A stretch of DNA of 64,000 bases, from NCBI RefSeq assembly GCF_000422385.1, contig NZ_AULR01000004.1, positions 1 through 64,000 on the forward strand. Direction: 5' to 3'. Below the pieces are notes generated by a model, which searched no databases, was not told where the DNA came from, and saw only the letters and a list, made by a program, of their open reading frames with translations. The position numbers and the translations under genes are program-made. This document shows positions 1-8,008 of the stretch, piece after piece. Position 1 is the first letter of the stretch. Each line of letters begins with the position of its first letter. This DNA comes from Microbacterium indicum DSM 19969. Lineage in GTDB: Bacteria > Actinomycetota > Actinomycetes > Actinomycetales > Microbacteriaceae.

Positions 1-320
1 AAGCAGGAAGTTCCTGCGTGCTCTGGCCCGTCATCGCATGGTCGGGAGCATGGGCAGAGTCGGGTCGAGCGGTGACAATGCAGCCATGGAAAGCTTCTTC
101 GCCCTGCTCCAGAAGAACGTCCTCAACCGCCGCTCCTGGACAGCCCGCGAGCAGCTGCGCATCGCGATCGTCACCTGGATCGAGCGGACCTACCACCGCC
201 GGCGACGCCAGGCGCGTCTGGGCCGTTTGACGCCCATCGAATTCGAGACCATCATGAACACGACCGTCGCACTCGCGGCGTGACTACAACCTGTCACCTA
301 CCCGTGCAGCAGTCCCCGCT
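1..320 (+). mobile_element. IS3-family insertion sequence, right-hand remnant
   Basis: This is the right end of an insertion sequence that begins outside the window. It consists of the transposase tail (stop at 281-283) followed by about 35 bp that may carry the terminal inverted repeat, around 294-319 (starting tgtcacctacccg). The left end is not visible, so neither the inverted repeat nor a target duplication can be confirmed. IS family is inferred from the protein only. Confidence 0.6.
2..283 (+). CDS. IS3-family transposase (OrfB), C-terminal fragment
   Basis: The reading frame is open from the window edge, so this is the C-terminal part of a larger gene, about 93 residues. It shows the end of the retroviral-type integrase core: a GDNAAMESFFALLQ segment, whose Glu is expected to be the last acidic residue of the DDE triad, followed by the typical basic tail with ERTYHRRRRQARLGRLTPIEFE. 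In IS3 elements this protein cuts and joins DNA ends, usually as a frameshifted OrfAB fusion. The upstream Asp residues lie outside the window, so intactness cannot be judged. It marks the accessory island to its right as mobile-element territory. Confidence 0.85.
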   Translation, partial: SRKFLRALARHRMVGSMGRVGSSGDNAAMESFFALLQKNVLNRRSWTAREQLRIAIVTWIERTYHRRRRQARLGRLTPIEFETIMNTTVALAA

Positions 321-450
321 CCTGCCGGCTCATTGTCGCTAGCTTGCCCGGACGTGTCCGAGGCTAAGAGTCAGCAGGGCGATGGTGCATTCCCGGGCGT
401 AATGATCGTAGCTCGTCGTCTTGCCCTGCGTTCCTCGGCACCGATACGAA
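284..450. other. intergenic, possible transposase debris
   Basis: There is no convincing gene between the IS remnant and the protease stop codon. A minus-strand stretch near 339-431 reads weakly like the end of a different transposase (DHY followed by a hydrophobic TIALLTLSL segment) but is too short to assign. Confidence 0.3.
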
Positions 451-2958
451 TTAGGCACGCGCACGAGATCGGATGCTGGTGCGGATGTCATCGGTTCGGA
501 TGCCAAGCTGCCCCAGTTGCTGTCGCATCTGCCGGAACACAGGGGCCACACCTTTCGGATCGGAGATCGTTAGGACTGCCGCGAACTCAACGCCTTCGGT
601 TGGCATCACCTCATCGGCTCTAGTGAGATAGTTGACGACGAACTTCCAGGTCGAGCTCGGCCCCCGCCCAGCGAGACGCGCGTCGAACGATTTGGCTACC
701 TGCCATTTGAGCGTCTCATTGATGAGGTCACGTTCGGCCCGAGGCTCGCCGTCGCGAGTCTTGGCCATGTTCACGGGGCGTAGACGGTTGTCGAAGCCAC
801 CGTCCTTGTTTTGCTGCATTAGTTTTGCGGCGATGTTGACACGCACCCGCTCGTCACCATGCTCGTACGCCAGCTGAGGCCGAGCTACAAGCGTGAGCTT
901 CGCGTATCCTCGGCACTTGCCGTCCGTTACAAGGGATTCCGGCCATGCAAAAGTGAGGGTCGCCTGTTCATTGGGCTGAAGGACACTATCGAAGACCAAG
1001 GTGATCTCGGAATCATCGCGCTGCAGCATCTCCTCGGCCTCGACTGGCACTCCGAAGCCGATCAGATCGCGCGTGACCGGCAAGATGTCCTTCTGCGCGA
1101 ACACTCCAGGGGTGTGAGAGTGGTGACTCAACATTGCCAAGAGCACTTCTCTTGAGACATCACCTTCGATGAGCGAGTCTAGGTCGGCGAGCCGACGAGC
1201 GACGAGCGGGGCGGCATAGCTGGTGCCTGCATCGGCAGCGAGATTGCCATCTGCGGTAACGGAGAAAAGTCCCGAGCCGATCGTGGGTGATGGGGTACCG
1301 GATCCGCCAACGTGGGCGAAGTCAGGTTTCGTTGCACCGCGTAGTCCCGGGCCGCGTCGACTGTATCGAGCTAATGCGAACGGAACCTGGCTTGGAAGGC
1401 CTGGAGGGTTGAGTGCTGAGACAGAAGCATTAAAGAGACTTTCGCCAGGTTCAGCGAGGATGCCGTCGGTGTCGGCAACCAAGCTAGCGAGGGCGGCGGT
1501 CGTGTCTGCTGACCACTCTGCGCGTTGTTGTGCGAGGGGGATGTTGCCTGCAGAGATGACGAGGATCACATCCTGTTGAGCGGCGATCTGGTCGAGCCGA
1601 ATTGCTGCGTACCCGTATCGGGTTCCGTCGCCGGGGGTCCGGAAGTTCATGCTGAAGTTGAAGACGCGGACGCCATATCGGGTGCGTAGGTCCGCAATCG
1701 CTGCCTCCACTTCGTCCATGAAGTCCGGGACTCCCCCGGGGTAGTAGGCGTCAAAAGGAATACCAGTCTCGCCCGGATCCGCCGGTAGCACGTCCACGTC
1801 GATCACGCGACAGCCGTGAGGCTGCTTTGCCAGGAACGAGTTCAGGGTGCCGGCCGCGACGAGCAGGCCGGAGATGAACGTGCCATGGCTTACGTCTCGG
1901 TCCGTGTCCGCGAGCTGACCCCAACGGCCCTCGACCCAGTCCCCGACGGCATCCCCGACTCCACCGTCGACGATGCCGACAAGCGCAGCGGAGGCCTCTG
2001 AAGGGCGATCAAAGGTTCCAGCGGGGAGCGGTGACCCCAGAGAAAGCGGTGCCGTCGCAGCTCGCTGCACGACGGGTGGCAGAAGCACGGATCGGACAAG
2101 AGGGTTTCGAGAGATTGATTCCAACACACTCTGGTGCGTTGCCTCGTCTACAACGGCCGGTGGCTCCGCAGATTCGGGAGAAGGAGAAGCGGCATCGCCT
2201 TGCGGCAGCGCGAGACGAACTATGCTCGGCATCCCTGGCGGCAACGGTTGGAGAGAAAGAACGGGGGCGCCAGCACCCCGTAGCCGAATCATGCTCAGGC
2301 TGAGTGCCCCGACGCCGTTCTGTAGAGACTCTATGGCGTGTTGCTCTGCCGTTGTGAGTTCAGGACTTGTCTCCGCCGTCGCGATCGGGAACAGCTCCAC
2401 GAGGTAGCGGCCTCCGGTGCCAGCTCGTGACAGCCATGCGGCCCCTTCGGCAGCGCTGAAGCCTCGCTTGTCCTCCTCCGTCCACAGCGAGATGGTGTCG
2501 ATCGCTGACACTTCACACCGATACCGTGAGGGGTTCGGGAAGCTACGCCCAGTCTTCGGGTCCACCTTCTGCGGCACTTTCGTTTCCGCCTTCAGCACCG
2601 CTGCGAGCACCTTGCGCAAGCTATCAGGCGTGACCGCATATATCGGTTCCCCGACCCGTGCTGTCGCAACATGCGGCGTGAGAGCAGGACGGAAGAGACG
2701 TTGTTGAGGGCGATGGCTCTTGGCGATCGCGTTCGGCGCCATGGTTACCTTTAGATACCCAAGGCCCCCAAAAGTCAGATCGCTTTCGAGCGCCGCGAGA
2801 ACTCCCCGCAGCGCTGTAGCAAGAGTCTCCCGGTGAGCGCCGAACGCGCTCGGACGAGAAGCATAGAAGTCCGTCCCGTTGCCGTTGGGTGTTTGGCGAT
2901 CTCGTGGCGCTCGGAGCGCCCCGGGGTTGAGGACGACTTGAACTGGTTCATTCGGCAT
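451..2958 (-). CDS. ietS: subtilisin-like serine protease, IetS-type toxin/effector
   Basis: A predicted 835-aa S8 peptidase. The catalytic triad is complete: Asp331 in GIVDGG, His358 in SHGTFISG, Ser580 in GTSYAAP, with the oxyanion Asn472 in VISAGN. About 320 residues precede the catalytic domain and about 240 follow it. There is no signal peptide or propeptide, so it should act in the cytoplasm. The start at 2958 (MPNEPVQ) overlaps the upstream AAA+ gene by 11 bp, indicating translational coupling; the frame is also open further upstream. AAA+ ATPase plus subtilase pairs are known as ietA/ietS, first described as a toxin-antitoxin pair on an Agrobacterium Ti plasmid (protease = toxin) and later reported as antiphage. 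Family assignment rests on architecture and motifs. Confidence 0.85.
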   Translation of the reverse strand: MPNEPVQVVLNPGALRAPRDRQTPNGNGTDFYASRPSAFGAHRETLATALRGVLAALESDLTFGGLGYLKVTMAPNAIAKSHRPQQRLFRPALTPHVATARVGEPIYAVTPDSLRKVLAAVLKAETKVPQKVDPKTGRSFPNPSRYRCEVSAIDTISLWTEEDKRGFSAAEGAAWLSRAGTGGRYLVELFPIATAETSPELTTAEQHAIESLQNGVGALSLSMIRLRGAGAPVLSLQPLPPGMPSIVRLALPQGDAASPSPESAEPPAVVDEATHQSVLESISRNPLVRSVLLPPVVQRAATAPLSLGSPLPAGTFDRPSEASAALVGIVDGGVGDAVGDWVEGRWGQLADTDRDVSHGTFISGLLVAAGTLNSFLAKQPHGCRVIDVDVLPADPGETGIPFDAYYPGGVPDFMDEVEAAIADLRTRYGVRVFNFSMNFRTPGDGTRYGYAAIRLDQIAAQQDVILVISAGNIPLAQQRAEWSADTTAALASLVADTDGILAEPGESLFNASVSALNPPGLPSQVPFALARYSRRGPGLRGATKPDFAHVGGSGTPSPTIGSGLFSVTADGNLAADAGTSYAAPLVARRLADLDSLIEGDVSREVLLAMLSHHSHTPGVFAQKDILPVTRDLIGFGVPVEAEEMLQRDDSEITLVFDSVLQPNEQATLTFAWPESLVTDGKCRGYAKLTLVARPQLAYEHGDERVRVNIAAKLMQQNKDGGFDNRLRPVNMAKTRDGEPRAERDLINETLKWQVAKSFDARLAGRGPSSTWKFVVNYLTRADEVMPTEGVEFAAVLTISDPKGVAPVFRQMRQQLGQLGIRTDDIRTSIRSRARA

Positions 2959-4147
2959 CTGTGTCGCCCTCCTCACCGCCGCCACCGAGGCGTCGGCTAA
3001 TCGTCTTAGTGCTGCAATCGAACAGAGCAGCCAACTCGACGTTGCTGAACGTCGAATCCGTTGCGGCGAGGTCACGAGTCAGTGCTGCATCGTCCCTCTC
3101 GATTTGACGCCGTCGCTCAGCGCTGATGTGCACCGAGGTCGATCGAGAGAGTTGCACCGCAGTTCTGATGGGAGCGGCACCAGAGTCCGCCTGGAGGAGG
3201 CGCCGCTTGCGATACTTGGTCGCCATGGTCTGAAGTTCCGCGCCCGACACACCCTCGCACACCCAAGCGAGCAACTTTGCTTCAGCGCCAGCTGCCTCAT
3301 CGTCGTCGAGGAAGCGACGAGCAATCTCAACCCTCTGATCGAACTCCGGCATCGGTACGGCGAGCTGAACCTCGAAGCGCCGCCAGATTGCTGGATCGAG
3401 CAACGACTCGTGATTGGTTAGGCCAATCGTGATGCCCCGCCCGTCGCGCGAGTCCATGTTTTGCAGCAGCGCGTTCACGACTCGTTTGATCTCGCCGACC
3501 TCGTTAGGATCATCACGCAGCTTGGCAATCGCGTCGAACTCGTCGAGCACAAGAACACATTCATATCGATTGGCGAACGTGAACAACGCACCCACGTTCC
3601 GCGCGGTTGTTCCGAGGTACGAGCTGATGAGGCCATCCAGACGAGCAAGAACCACCGGGATACCCAGTCTTTGCGCCAACCAAAGCGCCAATGTGGTCTT
3701 CCCTGTACCCGGCGCCCCGTAGACCAGCAGCGACTGAGTTGGGCGCATCCCTGCTTGGCGCAGCACCTCCGCACTCTCCCACTCCTGAAGGAGCGCCTCC
3801 ACGTTTTCTTGGACTGATGCGGGGAACAGCGGCAATCGAACATGGATCTGATCCGGCATGATCACAGTCGCCAGTTCAGCCGCCGACTCCTTGTCCACAG
3901 GAACCGGGACGGTCGGGGTGAGTCGTTCGCCGACGGCGATCGCCGTCCGGCTCTTGGCGATGCGACTTGGAGCAAGCTCCGATGCTCGCGACGCAGTCGA
4001 CAGCATCTTCTTCAGCGCCGCCGCTTCCTTCTCCTCGCCCGCGGCAGACATCGCTTCCACAAGACGCTCGACCTGATGCCTAAGCGGAGGAGTGTCATTG
4101 GCCAGCGCGACACGAACTAGCGATCGAAGGATAGAAAAGTGCTGCAT
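2948..4147 (-). CDS. ietA: AAA+ ATPase, IetA-type antitoxin/regulator of the protease
   Basis: A predicted 399-aa AAA+ protein. It has Walker A GAPGTGKT at about 144-151, Walker B VLVLDE at about 198-203, sensor-1 Asn245 in GLTNHE, and arginine-finger candidates at 256-257 (WRRF). The N-terminal ~90 residues are helical and charged. The C-terminus (about 370-390, ELAALFDCSTKTISRRL) reads as a helix-turn-helix, suggesting DNA binding and perhaps autoregulation. I chose the start at 4147 because a TACACT -10 hexamer ends 6 nt upstream, which fits a leaderless actinobacterial transcript, and because no Shine-Dalgarno is visible; an in-frame start at 4222 is possible. In the known system the ATPase restrains or directs the IetS protease. 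Confidence 0.85.
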   Translation of the reverse strand: MQHFSILRSLVRVALANDTPPLRHQVERLVEAMSAAGEEKEAAALKKMLSTASRASELAPSRIAKSRTAIAVGERLTPTVPVPVDKESAAELATVIMPDQIHVRLPLFPASVQENVEALLQEWESAEVLRQAGMRPTQSLLVYGAPGTGKTTLALWLAQRLGIPVVLARLDGLISSYLGTTARNVGALFTFANRYECVLVLDEFDAIAKLRDDPNEVGEIKRVVNALLQNMDSRDGRGITIGLTNHESLLDPAIWRRFEVQLAVPMPEFDQRVEIARRFLDDDEAAGAEAKLLAWVCEGVSGAELQTMATKYRKRRLLQADSGAAPIRTAVQLSRSTSVHISAERRRQIERDDAALTRDLAATDSTFSNVELAALFDCSTKTISRRLGGGGEEGDTDAE

Positions 4148-4153
4148 GAAGAC

Positions 4154-4159
4154 AGTGTA
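4154..4159 (-). promoter_or_regulatory. -10 element, leaderless promoter of ietA
   Basis: On the minus strand TACACT (TAnnnT) is followed by 6 nt and then the ATG at 4147. This spacing places transcription start at the start codon. No clear -35 is visible. Confidence 0.45.
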
Positions 4160-4400
4160 TGCCTGGCATCGGACATTGATGAGCCCAACACGGACATCTC
4201 CGCATCGTAGCGCCCCGTCCACTCAAGCCCACGATCCTCTCGCTCGTCATCGAATCGGGCGCGCCGCCTCTCAGGCCAGCAGTGGCTCTTCGATGGCATG
4301 GGTTGCAGTCAGTATCGATCCAGTGCGCGACGGATGAACTGATCGCGAATACACCGAACGAGTTCATCTTCCGTTCGGGCTGCTGTGCCATGAAGGTCAC

Positions 4401-4928
4401 ATGCCACAACTGAATCGCACAGAGTTCTTCGCCCGCCGCACGAGTCTTCAGACGAACTGGGCTACCGGCGGGCACCTCCTCAGACGCCTGACAGCGGAAC
4501 AACAATGGGCGCTCCAGGACTTCTACCTGTTCGGCCACGACCTCTCCGAGTCCGACGTCATCGCTCGTCGCGATGCGGCAGTCGCCGCGCAGCCCGACCT
4601 GGCGAAGGCGGCCGGCCTCGCCTATCGATCCTTCGCCACCCTTGATACTCAAGCGCACCAGCGGGCAGAGGCCGCGATCGCCCCTCTTCGCGCGCAACCC
4701 CAACTCGCTCCCGCACCACGTCGACGCAGACGCGGCCCCAGCAGACTCATCGCATGGTCCGACCCCGACCGGCCAACCGACATGAAGCTTCTCGCCGAGA
4801 CACTCGTCAACCTCGCCAAGCAACGCGAAGCACAGGAGAAGAACAGGACCACGGGCGCCGAACCGTCCCAATCCGATGGCCCAAGTCAGGCGAAGTCACC
4901 GTATGCAGGACGTACCGATGACCTCTAG
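4401..4928 (+). CDS. hypothetical protein, island-encoded, divergent from ietAS
   Basis: A 175-aa protein that I do not recognise. The ATG at 4401 has a GAAGG ribosome-binding site 4 nt upstream. The first ~100 residues look folded (charged and helical, with an FFARR motif near the N-terminus and a DFYLFGHDLSESD segment mid-domain). A basic patch PRRRRRGPSRL follows at about 116-126, and the last ~45 residues are rich in Gln, Ser and Glu and probably disordered. There is no signal peptide or membrane segment. It is transcribed away from ietA, 250 bp apart, so it could be another cargo gene of the island or an accessory partner. An overlapping minus-strand frame exists but has shadow-like composition. 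Confidence 0.55.
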   Translation: MPQLNRTEFFARRTSLQTNWATGGHLLRRLTAEQQWALQDFYLFGHDLSESDVIARRDAAVAAQPDLAKAAGLAYRSFATLDTQAHQRAEAAIAPLRAQPQLAPAPRRRRRGPSRLIAWSDPDRPTDMKLLAETLVNLAKQREAQEKNRTTGAEPSQSDGPSQAKSPYAGRTDDL

Positions 4929-4961
4929 GCACCTGCCGGGAATCGAAACGGAAAACAAGAA

Positions 4962-4987
4962 AACCCCAGGTCAGAAGACCTGGGGTT
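4962..4987 (-). terminator. rho-independent terminator downstream of tRNA-Ala
   Basis: A perfect 11-bp stem (4962-4972 with 4977-4987) and 4-nt loop. On the minus strand it is followed by TTTTCTTGTTTT, so it terminates leftward transcription coming from tRNA-Ala. If native to the tRNA, the island begins to its left. Confidence 0.85.
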
Positions 4988-5126
4988 CCCTCGAACTCCA
5001 ACAGCTACGACAACTGCCACTGCCACTGCCAATGAGACGGAGAACGTACCGATAGAGACCGAAGAAAGTTCCTGATCAGAGCAACTTTCCCACGTCCCTT
5101 CGGGCGTCCCTTCGCCCGTCTCTTCG

Positions 5127-5199
5127 TGGAGCCTAGGAGATTCGAACTCCTGACATCCTGCTTGCAAAGCAGGCGCTCTACCAACTGAGCTAAGGCCCC
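5127..5199 (-). tRNA. tRNA-Ala (anticodon TGC)
   Basis: A 73-nt cloverleaf on the minus strand: acceptor GGGGCCT/AGGCTCC, D-arm GCTCAGTTGGTAGAGC, anticodon arm CCTGC-TTTGCAA-GCAGG with TGC, and T-arm with GTTCGAATC. The G3:U70 wobble pair, the identity element of alanine tRNA, is present. CCA is not fully encoded. Together with the tRNA-Ile at 7848 it corresponds to the Ile/Ala tRNA pair commonly found beyond gyrA in actinobacteria. Confidence 0.96.
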
Positions 5200-5353
5200 G
5201 AGCACCGTACGGTGACTCGAGGGTTCAGTCTACCGGGGCCATGGGGCGTTTGACAAAGCAGAAGGAACGGCGATTCTTTCGCACGTCCCGGCCGAGAATC
5301 TCGGCGAATCCTCCGGTTCACTGGCTGTCACACCGACGCAAAGGAGCATCACC

Positions 5354-7165
5354 GTGACGATCGCCGCCCCGCTGCCCCGCACCTCCACCCAGCCGCACAT
5401 CGACGGTCCCGGTATGCGCGCCCTGCTCGGCTGGGTCGACCGCATTGCGGCCCTCACCGAGCCCGACCGGATCCAGTGGATCTCGGGCGACCCCCGGGAG
5501 CGCGACGAGCTCCTCGCGGAGATGGTCGCGCAGCGCACCCTCATCCCGCTGAACCCCGAGAAGCGCCCCGGCTCGTACCTCGCGCGCTCGACGCCCGACG
5601 ACGTCGCCCGCCTCGAGTCGCGCACATTCATCTGCTCCGAGCGCGAGGAGGACGCGGGCCCGACCAACAACTGGGTCGCACCCGCCGAGATGCGCGCGAC
5701 GCTCGAGCCGCTCTTCGCCGGGTCGATGCGCGGCCGGACGCTCTACGTCGTCCCGTTCTCGATGGGAAAGGTCGGCGGCCCGATCTCGCAGCTCGGCGTG
5801 CAGCTCACCGACAGCCCCTACGCCGTCGCCTCGATCGGCATCATGACGCGGGTCGGCGACGACGTCACGCGCCTCATCGCGGCCGGCGAGCCCTTCGTGC
5901 GCACGGTGCACAGCGTCGGCGCCCCGCTCGCCCCCGGGCAGATGGACACGGCCTGGCCCTCGAACCCCGAGAAGCACATCGCGCACTTCCCCGAGTCGCT
6001 CGAGGTGTGGTCGTACGGATCCGGCTACGGCGGCAACGCCATCCTGGCCAAGAAGTGCTTCGCCCTGCGGATCGCCTCGGTCCTCGGCCGCGACCAGGGC
6101 TGGATGGCCGAGCACATGCTGCTCATCCGCGTCACGGATCCGTACGGGCGCGCGTACCACGTCGCGGCGGCGTTCCCCTCGGCCTGCGGCAAGACGAACC
6201 TCGCGATGCTGCGGCCCACGATCCCCGGCTGGTCGGTCGAGACGCTCGGAGACGACATCACCTGGATCCGGCCGGGCGGCGACGGCAAGCTCCACGCGAT
6301 CAACCCCGAAGCCGGGTTCTTCGGCGTCGCCCCGGGGACCGGCGCCTCGACGAACGTCACGGCGGTCGAGACGCTCACGCACGACGTGATCTTCACCAAC
6401 GTCGCCCTCACCGACGACGGCGACGTGTGGTGGGAGGGGCTCACCGACGAGGCCCCCGATCACCTCATCGACTGGCAGGGCCGCGACTGGACCCCGGCCG
6501 ATGGACGCCCCGCGGCGCACCCGAACTCGCGCTTCACGGTCGCGGCCGCGCAGTCTCCGTCGATCTCCGACGCGTGGGAGGAGGCCGTCCCGCTCGACGT
6601 CATCCTCTTCGGCGGGCGGCGCGCGACCAACGTCCCCCTCGTCGTCGAGGCGACGAGCTGGGAGCACGGGGTGTTCCTCGGGTCGACGATCTCGTCCGAG
6701 CGCACGGCCGCGGCCGAGGGCACGGTCGGCGAGCTGCGGCGCGACCCCTTCGCGATGATGCCGTTCTGCGGCTACAACATGGCCGACTACTTCGCGCACT
6801 GGATCCGCATGGGCGGATCCGTCGAGACCCTGCCCCGGATCTTCCAGGTCAACTGGTTCCGCAAGGGGGCGGACGGCGCGTTCCTCTGGCCCGGCTTCGG
6901 CGAGAACTCGCGCGTCATCGACTGGATCATCCGCCGCCTGCAGGGCGAGGCCGCGGCCGTCGACACCCCGATCGGGCGCGTCCCGGCCCCGGGATCCCTC
7001 GACACCTCGGGCATCGACGTCGACGAGGAGCAGCTGCTCGCCGTCGACCGCACGGCCTGGCGCGCGGAGGCCGACCTGACGGAGGAGTTCTACGCCCGGT
7101 TCGGCGACCGGATCCCGCCCGAGCTCGCGGCCGAGCTCGCGTCGCTGCGCGAGCGACTCAGATAG
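5354..7165 (+). CDS. pckG: phosphoenolpyruvate carboxykinase (GTP)
   Basis: A 603-aa protein of full family length. It converts oxaloacetate and GTP to PEP, the entry step of gluconeogenesis, in the cytoplasm. Diagnostic motifs are FPSACGKTN (about 274-282), which is the GTP P-loop with the reactive active-site cysteine, and PFCGYNMADYFAHW further on. The GTG start at 5354 has AAGGAG 7 nt upstream. It stands alone between tRNA-Ala (opposite strand) and a small secreted protein that converges on it. The role fits an organism growing on organic acids or amino acids as well as sugars. Confidence 0.97.
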   Translation: MTIAAPLPRTSTQPHIDGPGMRALLGWVDRIAALTEPDRIQWISGDPRERDELLAEMVAQRTLIPLNPEKRPGSYLARSTPDDVARLESRTFICSEREEDAGPTNNWVAPAEMRATLEPLFAGSMRGRTLYVVPFSMGKVGGPISQLGVQLTDSPYAVASIGIMTRVGDDVTRLIAAGEPFVRTVHSVGAPLAPGQMDTAWPSNPEKHIAHFPESLEVWSYGSGYGGNAILAKKCFALRIASVLGRDQGWMAEHMLLIRVTDPYGRAYHVAAAFPSACGKTNLAMLRPTIPGWSVETLGDDITWIRPGGDGKLHAINPEAGFFGVAPGTGASTNVTAVETLTHDVIFTNVALTDDGDVWWEGLTDEAPDHLIDWQGRDWTPADGRPAAHPNSRFTVAAAQSPSISDAWEEAVPLDVILFGGRRATNVPLVVEATSWEHGVFLGSTISSERTAAAEGTVGELRRDPFAMMPFCGYNMADYFAHWIRMGGSVETLPRIFQVNWFRKGADGAFLWPGFGENSRVIDWIIRRLQGEAAAVDTPIGRVPAPGSLDTSGIDVDEEQLLAVDRTAWRAEADLTEEFYARFGDRIPPELAAELASLRERLR

Positions 7166-7175
7166 GAAATCCGCC

Positions 7176-7727
7176 TCAGCCGACCCCGCACTCCTGGATC
7201 ATCCACACGACGAAGGCCTGGTAGTCGGGGTCGGAGGCGATCCGCTGCAGAGCCTCCGACTCGGTGAACTTCGGGTCGAGGCCGACGTCGGAGACGAGGC
7301 TGTCCGCCGGGAACTGCTCGAGGACAGCGATGTCCGCCGCGGCCGACTCGGCGAACGCCTCGGCGCCGCGCCCGAGCTCCTCGCTGACGCCCTGCAGGGG
7401 AAGAAGCGCGTTGATCTCCTCGAGCTGCACGGAGACGGCGGCGAGGTCCTCGCCGACTGTGCCCGCCTTCGCCGCCGTGGCGGCGCTGTTCGCCTCGCAG
7501 AGGGCGGTGTAGTCGGCGGCCTCCGACGTCTCGACCTGCGGCTCGGCCGTCGGGGTGGCTTCCGCGGCGTCGCTCGACGGGGTGGCCGCCGCGTCCGTCA
7601 CCGCGGGCGTGTCCCCGGCCGACGAGGGCGCGGGCGACGGCGAGCAGACCGCCGTGACCGCGATCGCGGCCACGATCAGGCCGCCGGCGAACAGGCGGCA
7701 GGGGAGTCGACAACCGGTCGTGAGCAT
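7176..7727 (-). CDS. small secreted protein or lipoprotein, unknown function
   Basis: A 183-aa protein with a hydrophobic signal segment (GGLIVAAIAVTAVC) ending in a cysteine that resembles but does not match a perfect lipobox. After it comes a Ser/Ala/Pro/Thr-rich linker (to about residue 60), then a small Ala/Glu-rich domain. The start at 7727 is preceded by GGGGAAG on the minus strand. It converges with pckG, 10 bp from its stop. No family recognised; probably cell-envelope associated. Confidence 0.65.
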   Translation of the reverse strand: MLTTGCRLPCRLFAGGLIVAAIAVTAVCSPSPAPSSAGDTPAVTDAAATPSSDAAEATPTAEPQVETSEAADYTALCEANSAATAAKAGTVGEDLAAVSVQLEEINALLPLQGVSEELGRGAEAFAESAAADIAVLEQFPADSLVSDVGLDPKFTESEALQRIASDPDYQAFVVWMIQECGVG

Positions 7728-7814
7728 GTCTTCCCCGTCGTGATGGCACCTGTGCGGATTCGTCGAGCTTCCCACGCGCAGGTCCGGCCCGACAAGGTCA
7801 CCGAGACAGAGAAA

Positions 7815-7842
7815 GCCCCGGATCTCCGAGGAGATCCGGGGC
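7815..7842 (-). terminator. rho-independent terminator after tRNA-Ile
   Basis: A 12-bp perfect stem (7815-7826 with 7831-7842) and 4-nt loop. On the minus strand it is followed by TTTCTCTG, directly beyond the 3' end of tRNA-Ile. Confidence 0.85.
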
Positions 7843-7847
7843 GAACG

Positions 7848-7921
7848 TGGGGCTACCAGGATTTGAACCTGGGACCTCTTCATTATCAGTGAAGCGCTCT
7901 AACCACCTGAGCTATAGCCCC
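7848..7921 (-). tRNA. tRNA-Ile (anticodon GAT)
   Basis: A 74-nt cloverleaf on the minus strand with acceptor GGGGCTA/TAGCCCC, anticodon loop CTGATAA (GAT) and T-loop GTTCAAATC. It lies downstream of gyrA and DUF3566 on the same strand, the usual actinobacterial position. Confidence 0.96.
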
Positions 7922-8008
7922 ATCCCATCGGGAAGCGAACTTCCCAACCTGCAAGATGTTACCCGAACCCGGGCGCACCAGCCAAACCGAGGCGCCCGGG
8001 CGAGCCTG

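Larger units (their letters stand above)
1..4950. other. accessory island next to tRNA-Ala
   Basis: This stretch uses noticeably more A/T-ending codons than the rest of the window. It contains a transposase tail, a defence-type gene pair and an orphan gene, and it ends just before the terminator and 3' end of tRNA-Ala at 5127. Integration at tRNA 3' ends is a common route for islands. The left border lies outside the window, so no flanking direct repeat could be checked. The exact right border is inferred, not seen. Confidence 0.55.

Noticed and set aside
339..551. Possible fragment of a second transposase on the minus strand
   Set aside because: Only about 30 residues hint at a transposase C-terminus (DHY plus hydrophobic segment); too short and divergent to call.
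4095..4871. A 258-codon minus-strand frame overlapping the 175-aa gene and the start of ietA
   Set aside because: Its composition is cysteine- and glycine-rich and it has no ribosome-binding site; the opposite frame has a plausible protein and start.
4992..5001. Short match to the tRNA T-loop region (tcgaactcc), possible attachment-site remnant
   Set aside because: Only 9 bp match, which is not convincing for an att repeat; a real one should copy the tRNA 3' end.
5318..6799. Long antisense frames across pckG, gyrA, gyrB, GH36, GH42 and the oxidoreductase
   Set aside because: These are expected in very GC-rich DNA; their products are Arg/Asp/Val/Gly-biased and lack motifs, while the opposite strand encodes complete known proteins.
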